From NCBI RefSeq assembly GCF_023159225.1, contig NC_063188.1, positions 14,715,086-14,779,085 on the forward strand: a stretch of DNA of 64,000 nt, given 5' to 3'. This document shows, one piece after another, positions 11,413-23,009 of this stretch (positions are counted from its first letter, which is position 1; every line of letters begins with the position of its first letter). The notes under the pieces were generated by a model that saw nothing but the letters and a program-made list of their open reading frames with translations, had not been told where the DNA came from and ran no database searches. A program made the translations under genes and the position numbers. This DNA comes from Perognathus longimembris pacificus. Lineage: Eukaryota > Chordata > Mammalia > Rodentia > Heteromyidae.

Positions 11413-11716
11413 GTGATTTGTGTCAATACCAGGAAGCATGAGATGTGCTCCCTGCCCCTCAGGGATTGAGAGACATAATGAAGTAATAAAAGTTAGCTTT
11501 CTTATGCCAAGTCCATGTCTTCAGAGACCTTGGCAAGTGTTTATGGGGCGGGGGCGGTGTGCACAGGCATCTGGAAGTTTGCAGAAGTAGATATATGACC
11601 CAAATCCAAAAGCCCAGTTTTCAGTACTCTTCAGGCTTGTTGATTGTGTGGCATGTGGCGCCTCAGTGAGTCTTTCTAATCCTCAGTTTGTCAACTCTCA
11701 AATGAAAACCATCACT

Positions 11717-11897
11717 GGCCACACGCTCATGGCTCACACCTGTAATCCTAGTCACTTAGAACACTGAGATCTGAGCATCATGGTTCAAAAATCAATCCAA
11801 CGAGGAAAGTCCATGAGATTCTTATCTCCAATGAAACACCTAAACACCAGAAATGGGACAGTGTTTAGGCCTTGAGTTCAAGCCCCAGAACTGACAA
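11717..11897 (+). mobile_element. B1-Geo SINE with internal deletion
   Basis: The B1 half is intact. The Geo half is missing from CTGTGGCTCAAG to AGGGACAG, leaving GTTTAGGCCTTGAGTTCAAG. Confidence 0.75.
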
Positions 11898-12420
11898 AAT
11901 ATAAGTCATGAGAGCTCTGAAAAGAGGAGGACTCTACACTGAAGCTAGATTGCTGTTATTATATTAGCTGGTCTAGTGAAAGGAAAAAAATGCTCATTTT
12001 AGAGATAGTGAATTAGGTTCATGTGATCATATGCATTTTATCATTTTGGTTTAATCTTCTCTTGAAGCTATTTCTAAGACTGAAGCCATTGGCTGGGAAC
12101 TCTTTCTGGAGAGGGCCAAATTCTCTTCCTGCTAGGTCATGAATGGTGTCAAAAGCAATTGGAAAGTATCGTAGTGAAAATAAAGTTTGGAGCTCTGTAT
12201 TTGGACATTTTGAACACGTCTCCCACCCCGACTCCACCCTCCTCTTCTCAAATAACTTCAAATTCTTTCCACCATCATGCTGAGTTATAAATGCCAAACA
12301 TATGGATGCGGAGAGTAGGAGGGGGTGAACAGATAGGTGAACAAGTGTGAGTGCTAATGCTGAAATTGCCAGGCAAAGAAGAGAAGCAAAATAGAGGGGA
12401 CTCACCCCAACACACTATAG
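11898..12420. other. Unique sequence, nothing recognised
   Basis: A 128-residue frame on the minus strand has no recognisable domain, splice context or low-stop neighbourhood. Confidence 0.45.
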
Positions 12421-12702
12421 TCCTTTCTTTCTTCTTCTCTCCTTCCACCCTCCCTCCATATCTCTCTCTTCCCTCCCTCTCTTCCTCCTTCCCTCCCAGG
12501 CCCTTCCTTCCTTTTGCTTTTTCCCTCCCCTTCCTTCCCTCCCTCCCTTCCCTCTTCCCCTGCCTATTCCCTGCCTCTCTCCCTTCTCTTTTATTTCCTC
12601 ATACTCTCCCTCCCTCTCTTCCTGTTTTGCTTCTTCCCCCTTTTCCTGCTTCTTCCTTCCTTCCCCCTTTCTCCTTCCTTCCCTCTCTCTTCCTTCCTTC
12701 TT
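12421..12702. repeat. Pyrimidine-rich tract
   Basis: About 280 bases of CCTTCC/CTCCCT mixture on the + strand, followed by ATATATAT (12706-12720). The open frames across it (Pro/Ser/Leu-rich) are not genes. Confidence 0.95.
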
Positions 12703-13272
12703 ATATGATTATATATATATTACATATATCTATATAGATACACATAAACAAGAAAATAAGACTATCTATAAATAAGAAAATAAGACTATATATTACATAA
12801 ACATGTACTATAGAGATATACCTATAATCTGTCTATGTATAATATATGGTCTTTTTTTTTTGCTTAGATTGATGACTCAAATCTAAGAAGGTACTTGGTG
12901 ACAGATATTGCTGCTGAAAACACCAAGTTGGCTTCTTAGGTTTGTGCCAGACTTGAATGAAAAAGCAAAGGGAGAGCATGATGCCCTGAGTTCAAGTTTC
13001 AGTACTGGCATGAAGCTAAAAGTTTGGCTAATCTTTCATCAGCATGGAGTATAATGATAGATCCCTCGCTGCACCAATTCAGATGAAAATGAGAAGGATG
13101 AGTGCAGATTTTAGAACCAAAGTCCTGCATTATTTAAATTTAACAGAGTATCTCGGAATCCCTACCCAATTCCAGCTCTCCTTTAACCCCTGTTAACACA
13201 GTGGCTATGGTTTAGTTCTTGATTTTGTGATTGCTATACCCACCCACCCACCCCATGGTTCAACATGTTTTT

Positions 13273-13530
13273 GTTTTGTTTTTTGCCAGTCCTGAGGCTT
13301 GAACTCAGGGCCTGAGCACTGTCCCTGGCTTCTTTTTTTTGCCAGTCCTGGGGCTTGAACTCAGGGCCTGAGCACTGTCCCTGGCTTCTTTTTGCTCAAG
13401 GCTAGCACTCTACCACTTGAGCCACAGCGCCACTTCCGGCTTTTTCTATATATGTGTTGCTGAGGAATTGAACCCAGGGCTTCGTGTATACGAAGCGAGC
13501 ACTTTATCACTAGGCCATATTCACAGCCCC
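13273..13530 (-). mobile_element. IDL-Geo SINE with duplicated tail, 13-bp target duplication
   Basis: TCAACATGTTTTT flanks at 13260-13272 and 13531-13543. Its 3' end (GCCAGTCCTG..CTGGCTTCTT) occurs twice, at 13284 and 13339. Confidence 0.88.
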
Positions 13531-13639
13531 TCAACATGTTTTTGGACAAAGTAGCCCTTACGAAAACTCCAAGGTAACATGAGGTTTGTTGCTGTTGCTG
13601 GTGTTTGGTTTTGGTTTTGATTTTTAGTGTGTGGGGGGT

Positions 13640-13872
13640 AGAGATGCACAAAAATGGAAGAAGGAAGGGTGAACAAATGCAATCAATGCTATTCAGTAGA
13701 CACTATGTGGAAAATGACCTAGGGAACTTGTGGGCAAGGGAGGGGGAAACTGGGGGAGAGTAAAGGAAGGGGCGCTATGTTAAAAAAAAGAAATATACTC
13801 ATTACCTTACTTAAGAAATGCTAACCTATCTGTACAACCCCTTAATCATGACAATAAAATTATTATTATTAT
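13640..13872 (+). mobile_element. L1 3' UTR end, sense
   Basis: A purine-rich tract (13735-13780) is followed by CTCATTACCTTACTT and TGACAATAAAATTATT with an (ATT)n tail. It resembles the reverse complement of the element at 4293-4792 at its 3' end. Confidence 0.7.
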
Positions 13873-13888
13873 CATTACTATTATTATT

Positions 13889-14085
13889 TTTGCCAGTCCT
13901 GGGGCTTGAACTCAGGGCCTGAGCACTGTCCCTGGCTTCTTTTTGCTCAAGGCTAGCACTCTGCCACTTGAGCCACAGCGCCACTTCTGGCCTTTTCTAT
14001 ATATGTGGTATTGAGGATTTGAACCCAGGGCTTCCTATATACGAGGCAAGTGGCACTCTTGCCACTAGGCCATATTCCCAGCATT
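13889..14085 (-). mobile_element. IDL-Geo SINE
   Basis: Inserted in the A/T tail of the L1 3' end at 13640-13872; ATTAAAATTATT sequence flanks both sides. Confidence 0.88.
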
Positions 14086-14266
14086 AAAATTATTTTAAAA
14101 AGAAAGAAAAAAGAACAAGCAGATATGTTCTCTGCAAAAAGTCCCTTATGGTCTTGTCACCATGGTGTCCAGTATCACTATAATGGAGTTATATATTTCC
14201 CTTTCCCTTCTTCTTGATCAGCTCTCTGAGGGCAAAAACCATTTCTTTCTTTGTGTGTTTTTTTTT

Positions 14267-14474
14267 TAGTCATGGGGTTGAATTCAGGGCCTAGGCACTG
14301 TCCCTGTGCTCTTTTTCTCAACGTTAGCTCTCTATCACTTTGAGCCACAGCACCACTTCCGGTTTTCTGGTGGTTAGTTGGAGAGAGTCTCATGAACTTT
14401 TCTTCCCTGGCTGGCTTCGAACCTTGATCCTCAGATCTCAGCCTCCTGAGTAGCTCAGCTACCAGCATTCACCT
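14267..14474 (-). mobile_element. B1-Geo SINE
   Basis: GTCATGGGGTTGAATTCAGG to ACCAGCATTCACC. Confidence 0.85.
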
Positions 14475-14887
14475 CTCCTTTAACTTTCATCTCCCAACTT
14501 CCAGGCCATATGCTTCACATGCAGAAACCAGGGCAAATTTGCTGAAGAAATGGGGAAATAAAGGGCAGGAACTCATTGAAGATCAGGCCCAAGCCAAGAC
14601 TAAACAACCTGCAGCCACATACTAGTCCTGTTTCTAGTCTCTCCTGTCCCCTCCTGTCTCTCCTCATTCCCTTCCAAGTGTTCCAATAGCCCATGTTTAT
14701 TGAAAGAGAAGGTAAACAACGACATTGGGAAGAATTAACTTAGAAAAATTGCACTTGATCAAATCTTCATCCTGTGAAGGAAACCATTTAGAAAGTCAGG
14801 AGAGCCCACAGAATGGGAGCAAGGTTTGCAAATCCTCTAATATGGATCCAGCACCTGGAAGATAGAAAGAATAAAGAAAATGATAAG

Positions 14888-15109
14888 TGGGCTGGACAAG
14901 GTGACTCATACCTATGATTCTAGCTACTCAGGAGGCTGAAGATCATGGTTCAAATCCAGCCCACGGAAGGAAAGTTCATGAGACTCTTATCTCCAACTAA
15001 CCACTAGAAAACTGGAAGTGATGCTATGGCTCAACAGGGTAGAACTCCAGCCTTGAGCAAAAGAGCTCAAGGGCAGCACCCAAGCCCTGATTTCAAGCTC
15101 CCGGCTTGG
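14888..15109 (+). mobile_element. B1-Geo SINE
   Basis: TGGGCTGGACAAGGTGACTC to AAGCTCCCGGCTTGG, followed by (CA)n at 15113-15164. Confidence 0.85.
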
Positions 15110-15110
15110 T

Positions 15111-15112
<2 letters not shown>

Positions 15113-15164
<52 letters not shown>
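15113..15164. repeat. (CA)n microsatellite
   Basis: About 26 units, in a SINE tail. Confidence 0.97.
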
Positions 15165-15168
<4 letters not shown>

Positions 15169-15337
15169 ACAACTGGCAACTGGCCCAATTAATACATGCA
15201 AAGACATCTCCCCAGCTCATAACAGTACTTATATTCAAACCCAGGGGTCCATTAGCATTGAGGAGGGAGATAAACACAGTCATGAGAACAGATATGTGAC
15301 CTAAAATTAAAAATACCATACAGATGTGTAGGGGCGG

Positions 15338-15564
15338 CACCAGTATTGGGGCTTGAACTCAGAGCCTTGTGCTGTCCCTTGGCTTTTTCAACCAAGACAG
15401 GAACTCTACTACTTGAGCCACACCTCTATTTCCATGTTTTTGCTGATTATTTGGAGATAAGAATCTCACAGACTTCTGTCTAGGCTGTCTTCTAACGGCA
15501 ATCCTCAGATCTCAGCCTCCTGAGTTAACTAGGATTACAAGCATTGAACAACTAGCTTCCAGCA
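15338..15564 (-). mobile_element. B1-Geo SINE
   Basis: ACCAGTATTGGGGCTTGAAC to ACTAGCTTCCAGCA. Confidence 0.83.
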
Positions 15565-16137
15565 ACCAAACAGATGTTTAGTACTATTTTGTTTTAGTAG
15601 TACAAATTCTTTCTCATTGCCAGGGTCACGGTTCATTTTTTCATATAGAGCAGTTTCTTTTCCTTAGTGTTTACATATAACTTACCCATTTCCTTTGGCT
15701 GCTCCTCAGTGGAATTTGGAAGTGAGTTTTTTTTACATCTTTTCATGAATTCTTAAGGCATTTCTATAGTACAGTCTCACCCATTAGGTTCACACATTTG
15801 CTTTTCCACCTGGCAGCTTTAAAAATATTTGTTTTCTTTTACATCACTGCAATAATATGTGCTAAATGTTGTGAATGATAACCTCCATTTAGATAAGAAC
15901 AGAATAGGTCCCCCTCTTCTGCAGCTGGGGTAAAACTGTTAAGGTATTTTCTTTTTGGCATTATATTGTGTAAGTCCTGAGTCATGGTATTTCCTGTACT
16001 GTGTGGGTCAAGCTATGGAGCTGTGCATGAATGAGGATTTATTTTCCTATTACTGGCTTTTTATGTTGAATTATTAAACAGTCTAACATAATTTTGGAAT
16101 TGTAATAGGTTCTTGGGTATTTACAAACCAAATATCA
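15565..16137. other. AT-rich sequence, nothing recognised
   Basis: Possibly decayed LINE sequence, but no block is clear. Confidence 0.4.
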
Positions 16138-16367
16138 CCAGGTGCTGGTGGCTCACATCTGTAATCCTAGCTATTCATGAGGTTGCGATCTGAGAATCAT
16201 GGCTCAAAGCCATCCTAGGTAAGAAAGTCCATGACACTCTAATCTCCAGTTAATCATCAGAAAACCAGAAGTGGAGCTGTGGCTCAAAGTGGTAGAGTAC
16301 TAGCCTTGAGTGAGAGAGCTCAGAGACAGCACTCATGCCCTGAGTTCAAGCCCCTTGACCAACAACA
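16138..16367 (+). mobile_element. B1-Geo SINE
   Basis: CCAGGTGCTGGTGGCTCACA to AGCCCCTTGACCAAC, with a CAA-rich tail. Confidence 0.87.
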
Positions 16368-16499
16368 ACAACACAAAGCACCAGAAAATATCATATAGAT
16401 TTGTTCATCTTTACTTTCAATTTGTTGGAAAATCTTAAAGGATGAGTCTATCATTATTCTTTTCAGAAGAACTTTCCTCACCATTTGTCAGTCTCTAAA

Positions 16500-17060
16500 A
16501 GTTTTCTCAGTGGGTTTCACTTTTACTACATTAAATTTATATGCAAACCTGGTTCTCTTTATGATCTTGGTCTTTCCATTCTTCTTCTTCTTGGTAAATA
16601 GCATGACTTATTCATGACTTTCTTTTATCTCTCCTGTTGATACTTCATAATTTTCTTTCAGCATATCTTTATTGTTTCAATAAGTGAATAGCCAAGTACT
16701 TAACATTTTGTCATTATGTGAACCCCATCTTTTCATTATATTGTCTAGCTTTGTGTCACTCTTCTTAAGAATGCAACAAACTTTGTCATTTATATTCTGC
16801 TGCTTTGCTGAACATATTTATTATTTTTAATGAATTTTCTGTTGATATCCTAGACATCTTTTTATATAATTCTGTCATGGGAGAAAATGATATTTTTATT
16901 TCTTCCATTCACATATTTATAACTCATTCCTTTTGCTTCAAGCTCATTTTATTACAAAGTTAATTAAGACTGATGGAAGAGACATCCTTGTCATATTTAT
17001 GATTTTAATAGAGCATCTCTGGTGCCTCTAGCTCTGCATTTTAGACATGTGTAAGAAAGA
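16500..17060 (-). mobile_element. Decayed L1 ORF2 fragment
   Basis: AT-rich antisense sequence holds TTCTGTCATGGG..TTTTTATTTCTTCC and GACATCCTTGTCATATTTATG, which resemble antisense L1 ORF2. There are many stops. Confidence 0.5.
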
Positions 17061-17540
17061 AAACCATGTATGATTTTTTAATTTTGTTTTCTCAATGGAA
17101 GTTTTGAATTTGAAACAGTCTTTTCTCACCAACTTCCAAAATATCAGGCCTCACTCAAGTGTCCCTATAGAGAATTTCCTTGGTCACTGCATGTAGCGTG
17201 ACCCCTCCCCTGTGTTCAAACTCCACGCTAGCTTTGTGTTTTACTTTCCTCAGAGCATGTGTTGTGAAGCTATTCTCATCAGTTGTTAGCTTCAGTTCTC
17301 ATGAAAACAGAAGTTCCAGCAGACTGGGGCCCTATGCCAGTGCTGCTCTTAGTGGCATCTCCAGGGACTTGAGAAATATGTGACACATACATCATCCTCA
17401 CTGCGGGTTTGAAGAAGGCATCAGTGTATGTGGTGCTTAGACTTTGTTACTAGGATAGCTTCTATTTATAGTGATCTGGGGCTAAAATATCTCTGGTCTG
17501 TATTCATAGAACAAACTTAGAATCTTCTACAAAGAAAAGT

Positions 17541-17742
17541 GCTGGTTCACAACAATAGTCCTAGCTACTCAAGAGGCTGATCTGTGGATTGTGGTTCAAA
17601 GCTAGCCCAGACAAAGTCCATGAGACTCATCTCAAGTAACCACAGAAGTGGAGCTGTGGCTCAGGTGGTAGAACACTACTCTTGAGTGGAAAAAGCCAAA
17701 GGAGAGAATATAGGCCCTAAGTTTGAACCCCAGTACTGACAC
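17541..17742 (+). mobile_element. B1-Geo SINE
   Basis: GTGCTGGTTCACAACAATAG to CCCCAGTACTGAC, diverged. Confidence 0.78.
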
Positions 17743-17829
17743 AAAAAAACAAACAAACATATTTACCTTACCAAAAAAAAAGTTTAGTAAGATTCTCTTT
17801 TCTATATATATTGTGAACACATTTTGCAG

Positions 17830-18042
17830 TATCTGAGTTTGAGTTTAGGGCCTTGTGTTTGCTTGGTTTGTTCATTCAGCTTTCTTGCTCTTCAAGCCAT
17901 ACCTCCACCTCTGTTTTTTGCTGGTTCACTAGACATGGAGTCTCACAAACGTTCCTCCCTGGGCTGGTGTCAAATCATGGTGCTCAAATCTCAGCCTCCT
18001 GAGTATCTAGGATCACAGGGGTAAACCACCGATGCCTGGCTC
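17830..18042 (-). mobile_element. B1-Geo SINE
   Basis: TATCTGAGTTTGAGTTTAGG to GATGCCTGGCTCC, diverged. Confidence 0.78.
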
Positions 18043-18371
18043 CAGATACTGTTTTTGTGACTCTAAACTGTATTGCTCTGCCTCTAGTTGACTTCTCCTT
18101 GGTCCCACCCTGGTCCACAAAGCATCCTGCATGTCCAATCCTCCTCTCAGCCGTTGATCTCTACTTACATGAGTGCCGAGGCTTTGTTGGTGCTGGATTC
18201 AGGTAGGATGCCATCATCAGTGGAAATGACAGGCCATGTTGGTTATAGATGCACAAGAGGCTGTGTTTCTAGTTTCTATTCCCTTGGCTCCTCCCCTTCC
18301 AACCTGTTTCTTGATGCTGTTTTCATTCTTTTGCCATTGTCATTGTTCCAGTAAGGTAGTTTCTTTCTTCC

Positions 18372-18580
18372 TTTTTTTTTTTTTTTTTTGGCACATTCTG
18401 GGGCTTGAACTCAGGGCCTGGGCACTGTCCCTGGCTGCTTTTTGCTCAAGGCTAGCACTCTACCACTTGAGCCACTGCACCACTTCTGGCTTTTTCTATA
18501 TATGTGGGGCTAGGGATCAAACCCAGGGCTTCATGCATGGGAGGTAAGCACTCTACCACTAGGCCATATTCCCAGGCCCA
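18372..18580 (-). mobile_element. IDL-Geo SINE
   Basis: Starts with T18. The body GGGGCTTGAACTCAGGGCCT to ATATTCCCAGGCCC is full length. Confidence 0.88.
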
Positions 18581-18804
18581 GTCAGGTAGCTTCTTAGTCC
18601 CAGGTTCCTTGGTGCCATTTTTCTCCTGGTCCCATTTGGCTTAATAGTTTGAACTTGATCTTAAGAGGTTCAAGTACTTCCTCTAGCCCTGGGAGACTAT
18701 CCCAGACAGCCCTTTCATTAGATTCTCTTCATCTGAGCCTGTCAGGCTGAGTACTTTATGTCTTACACAGTGCCTGGCCCACGGAAGTTACACACATACA
18801 TATA

Positions 18805-19548
18805 TGTAATGGGGAGGCCAGATCTGCCCAGTGCCATCAATAGCTGAGGAGGGACTTCAGGTTGACTCCAGCTCAGATTAGAGCAGAAGCCAACTTCATC
18901 TCCACTTTACTCCCCTTTACTATGTAGATTGACTACCTGAGGCCTGGGAGCTTCAAGGGAACCTGTGTCCTCCTCTTTATTATGATAAGTTATGTAGATT
19001 AACCACCTGAGGCCTGGGAGCTTCAAGGGAACAGGCTGTGAGTAGGCATATCCGCCTGCATCATGTGAGCCCCGCCAAATCCATGCATCAATTCTAACTA
19101 GAATGATAGGTTAGTTCAAATGAATATTATGAGACAGACTGTAACTCTATTGGCCACCTGCGTGCGGCCTAGCATGCTCTGTAAGTGTTGTATCTTCATT
19201 GGTCACCTGCGTGTGACAAGTTTGTCTGTGAAGTTTGCCTTATAACCAGGCTGGAAGGCCACACGGAGGTGGTCCCAGCTCCTGAGTCTGGGCTGCACAC
19301 GTGCGGGTGGTCCCAGCTCCTGAGTCTGGGCCCTGATCCTGCACACGTGGTCGGCAGTTTCGGCTCCCGAGTCCGGGCTGCGACCAAGGCCGGTTGGTTC
19401 ACTTTTTGTTCACTTTTTACTTCCCCAATAAAACTGTCTTTTTGTCACCTTGTAGCTGGAGACGGTGTGGTGGACTCTTGGGGGAACCAGGAATCCCCTC
19501 CCTTGGGGGGAACCCTGTTTCATTGTAGCGAACCCCCACTCTACTTCA
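18805..19548 (+). mobile_element. Solo LTR, gammaretrovirus-like endogenous retrovirus (relic)
   Basis: The element runs from TGTAATGGGG to ..CTACTTCA. A 41-base block of U3 is repeated 70 bases apart (18921 and 18991). Further on are two CCATTGG/CATTGGTCACCTGCGTG elements (about 19149 and 19197), a CTTATAA TATA-like box near 19240, a repeated TCCCAGCTCCTGAGTCTGGG block (19273 and 19310) and an AATAAAA polyadenylation signal near 19426. No internal viral genes flank it. Boundaries are approximate because no exact target duplication is clear. Confidence 0.75.
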
Positions 19549-19838
19549 TACATACAAATATAGTTAAAGGATAATGCATTGAATGTTAATAGACATTTAC
19601 ACAGGGTGCTAGAGTGCCGGGCTTCGCTCTACCCCTCCCCATCCACGTGGGGAGGGTCCTGGGCTTATCTATCTCTTCTGTGTGGGATCCATACTCGCTC
19701 TCTCGCGTCCCCCCCCCCCACCCGCCGGTAGGGATTAGACGTGGAAGCGGGGTCCCGGGTTAGCCTCGGTTAGCGTGTGGATGCGAGACCCCATGCTTGC
19801 CAGCCCAAGGAAAGACACGGGCGCGCGGTGGTCTCGGA
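19549..19838. other. CpG-rich block of unknown origin after the LTR
   Basis: From about 19600 the sequence has many CpGs (CTCTCTCGCGTCC, GGTAGGGATTAGACGTGG, GGGCGCGCGGTGG), unlike its surroundings. It abuts a SINE lacking its 3' half at 19838. It may be leader or LTR sequence of another retroelement, or a captured fragment. I recognise no gene. Confidence 0.4.
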
Positions 19839-19943
19839 GCGCCACTTCTGGCCATTTTCTATATGTGTGGTGCTGGGGAATCGAACCCAGGGCTTCATGT
19901 ATACGAAGCAAGCACTCTCGCCACTAGGCCATATTCCCAGCCT
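19838..19943 (-). mobile_element. IDL half-SINE, Geo part missing
   Basis: Begins abruptly at GCGCCACTTCTGGCC after the CpG-rich block and ends ATATTCCCAGCCT. Confidence 0.82.
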
Positions 19944-20139
19944 GTTACATGTATTTTCTTATGTTAAATTTCTAGTTCATTATGTTGTGGGCTTTTTCCC
20001 CTTGTTTAATCTTTGCTAAATCATTTGGCCAATGGTGGTCCATTTTGCAAATTTTTCAAAGACACAATTGTTGGTTTGTGGACCAAATGGTTCTTTTTGT
20101 AAAAAATGTTTTTTGATTTGTGTAATCATTATTATTTTT

Positions 20140-20340
20140 ATTTTTGGTGGTACTGGGGTGTGAACTCAAAGCATCACATGTGCTAAGCAGGGACTCTGCC
20201 ATGTGAGCTCTATACCCTTAGTCCTTTTCACTCTTGTCTTTTTACATAGAATCTTGTATTTTTTTTTTGCCTGCACTATAATCCTCCTACTTATGTCTCC
20301 CTTGTAACTGGAATGAAAGGCGTAGCATATCTAGGTTGGA
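20140..20340 (-). mobile_element. Old ID/B1-like SINE
   Basis: GGTGGTACTGGGGTGTGAAC, then TGCTAAGCAGGGACTCTGCC and a B1-like second part. Confidence 0.55.
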
Positions 20341-20484
20341 TTTTTTGTTTTTATTAGGATACAAATTTTAGTTTTCAAATCATGTTTATTACCTTCAAAT
20401 AATTACACAAAAGGGTTTCAATTCAACATGTCAATATTTGTGTATAATGCATCTTAATCAGTGACATTGTGGTGGTTAAGATGG

Positions 20485-20586
20485 GGTCTGGGTAACATTT
20501 TGCTCCAGCTGACCTCCAACTATGATCTTGTTGGTTTCTGCCGCTGGAGTAGCTGGGATTACAGGCCTGAGCCACCATACTTGACC
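20485..20586 (-). mobile_element. Old B1-like SINE
   Basis: GGAGTAGCTGGGATTACAGG to ACCATACTTGACC. Confidence 0.6.
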
Positions 20587-21015
20587 CATTTTGCTTGTTT
20601 TTTTTTTAATTTCTATGTTTTGAGTAAGCATGCTTATGTCCTTTTACAGGGATTTAGAGATTTACTTTATTGTGTTTTCTCATGCTCTCTTTCTTAATAA
20701 TATATGCATTTACAGACATGAGTTCTCTTTCAAGTATTACGTCAGCAGTCTTATATATACAGTAAAACATATTTTGTATTTTCATATAAAATATGCCACT
20801 GTTTTGTTCTGCATTTCTTCTCTGACCTCAGTGTAATCTAACAGAGCTTTAAAATACCCTGAATTGTTGCTTACTTGTAAGTACTGATCTTGAGACAGAC
20901 AGACAGACATAGGTAAACTATATCTATCCATGTCATGAGGTTTGATGCTCTGGATGGAAGCCAGAGTTTCACTCATGGAACACGAGTACCTTGTCCATGA
21001 GTTCTACTGTCACCC

Positions 21016-21225
21016 TTTTTTGCTTTGGTGTTGCTTTTTGTATTTTGCTCAAAGTTATCACTGTACCACTTGAGCCACAGCTCTATTTCCAGCTTTTTGG
21101 TAGTTGATTGCTGCTAATGAGTCTCATGAATTTTTCTTCCTGGGCTAGGTCTGGATGGAGATCCTCAGATCTCAGCTTCTTGAGTAGCTAGGATTACAGG
21201 CGTGAGCCTCCAGTGCCTGGCTGGT
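21016..21225 (-). mobile_element. B1-Geo SINE
   Basis: TTTTGCTCAAAGTTATCACT to CAGTGCCTGGCTGG. The far 3' end is missing. Confidence 0.82.
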
Positions 21226-21413
21226 ATGTATTTTTAATGCTACTTTACTATAGTTGGAGAAGGTGTTTATAGACTACTTTACCTTTAACAATATATATTC
21301 TTTCATTCTCTGTATGTGGCTGATTTTTGTGACATCTCTATGTGAATGAAAGTATAAATGCCTTCCATTGCCACAGCCTATATGACAATGTTTTTATTTT
21401 TATTTTTATTTTT

Positions 21414-21613
21414 TTGCCCAGTCCTGAGGCTTGAACTCAGGGCCTAAGCACTGTCCCTGCTTCCTTTTTGCTCAAAGCTGGCACTCTACCACTTGAGCCA
21501 CAGTGCCACTTCTGGCCTTTTTTTTTTTCTGTTTATGTGGTGCTGAGGAATCGAACCCAGGGCTTCATGCATGCAAGGCGAGCACTCTACTACTAAGCTA
21601 TATTCCCAGCCCA
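21414..21613 (-). mobile_element. IDL-Geo SINE
   Basis: GCCCAGTCCTGAGGCTTGAA to ATATTCCCAGCCC. ATGACAATGTT occurs on both sides (21383 and 21613). Confidence 0.88.
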
Positions 21614-21834
21614 TGACAATGTTGTATAGCCCTTGAAGGTTCTCTATAAGTGATGCAAGTCCTTGCTTCCCTCATGGTGCTAATACCTATAAGGATTTTC
21701 CTGGGGATGTAACTTCTCTCATTTCTCAATGAGAAATTTCTTATGGATTAAGCCACCAAAATATTGGGGATTTACTTTTATGTGACAACAGCAAGCATCA
21801 CCTCAACTAATATAGTATTTGAACTGTCCTATTG

Positions 21835-22115
21835 AAAATATTAAGATTTCCAATTAAATTTGTTTTGACTCTCTTCTGCAATTTCTCTCACTTTGACTTT
21901 GAAATGTGTGTTGTTACCTTGTGACCTGTAATGCACGTGTTCAGGTTATTAGCTTATGTTCATGTTTACCATGCTGTCCTTGTTTAATATTCTGTCTTTT
22001 ACCTGTGAAATCTGTTTTGTCTTCTATGGGTAGGAGGACATTTTTACTTGCATTTACATGACTTATAATACATTTTAAACCAGGTCTTATCTCTGGATTA
22101 GAGTAGCTTTCTTAA
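21835..22115 (-). mobile_element. Decayed L1 ORF2 fragment
   Basis: TCTGTTTTGTCTTCTATGGG and neighbouring T-rich sequence resemble the antisense of the L1 ORF2 3' half. The match is weak. Confidence 0.4.
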
Positions 22116-22129
22116 AAGTAAGCTTCTTA

Positions 22130-22462
22130 TGCTAGGCATGGGTGGCTTACATCTGTAACCCAGTTAGTAATCCTGGCATCAGAAATCAAGAGGATGATGG
22201 CATGGTTCAAGATCTGCCCAGGCAAATGTTAGCAGAACCCCATATCAATCAACAAGTTGAGTACAGGGGTAGGTGCTTGTAATCAATCTCACCTATGTAG
22301 GAGGCATAGATAGGAAGATTGCAGTCCAAGCCAGCATGGGCAAATACGTGACATGGTATCCCAAAAAAAGAACTTAAGCCTTAAAGGGCTAGACGTGTAA
22401 CTCAAGTAGCACAGTACTTGCCTAGCAAGCATCAGTCTCTGAGTTTAATCCTCAGTGGCACT
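22130..22462 (+). mobile_element. Old composite SINE
   Basis: ATGCTAGGCATGGGTGGCTT head and ID-like GGGCTAGACGTGTAACTCAA tail, of the same type as 8031-8335. Its 3' tail is the large tetranucleotide tract. Confidence 0.6.
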
Positions 22463-22617
<155 letters not shown>

Positions 22618-22759
22618 GGTTTTGTAATTCTTTTTTACAGGAGAATTGAACTCACATATACTTTGCCTACAACAGCTGTGTTGTTGGCATGCATTAATGA
22701 AAGAATACTGCGTTTAGAGTTCAGAGCCATGAAAGTTGTAGCTCCAGTATTCACTAAAT

Positions 22760-22981
22760 GTGGGACTTGAACTCGGGGCCTAGGCCCTCAGTGTCCCTGA
22801 GCTCTTCGGCTCAAGGCTAGCACTCTACCACTTTGAGCCACAGCACTACTTCTGGTTTGCCGGTGGTTCACAGGAGCTAAGAGCCTCACTGACTTTCCTG
22901 CCTTGGCTGGCTTCAAACTGTGATCCTCAGATCCCGCCTCCTGGGTAGCTAGGATGACAAGTGTGAGCCACCTGTAGCCCA
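22760..22981 (-). mobile_element. B1-Geo SINE
   Basis: GGGACTTGAACTCGGGGCCT to GAGCCACCTGTAGCCC. Confidence 0.83.
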
Positions 22982-23009
22982 TTTCTTCTATCTTCTCATT
23001 CTCTCCTTT

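Noticed and set aside
12351..12737. 128-residue Pro/Ser/Leu-rich frame
   Set aside because: Lies on the pyrimidine tract; simple-sequence artefact.
18236..18547. Frame of about 100 residues ending in a SINE
   Set aside because: The C-terminal half is a translated antisense IDL-Geo SINE. The same peptide recurs at many SINE copies.
18805..19548. Intact endogenous provirus
   Set aside because: Only LTR sequence is present. No gag, pol or env-like frame lies between or beside the LTRs.
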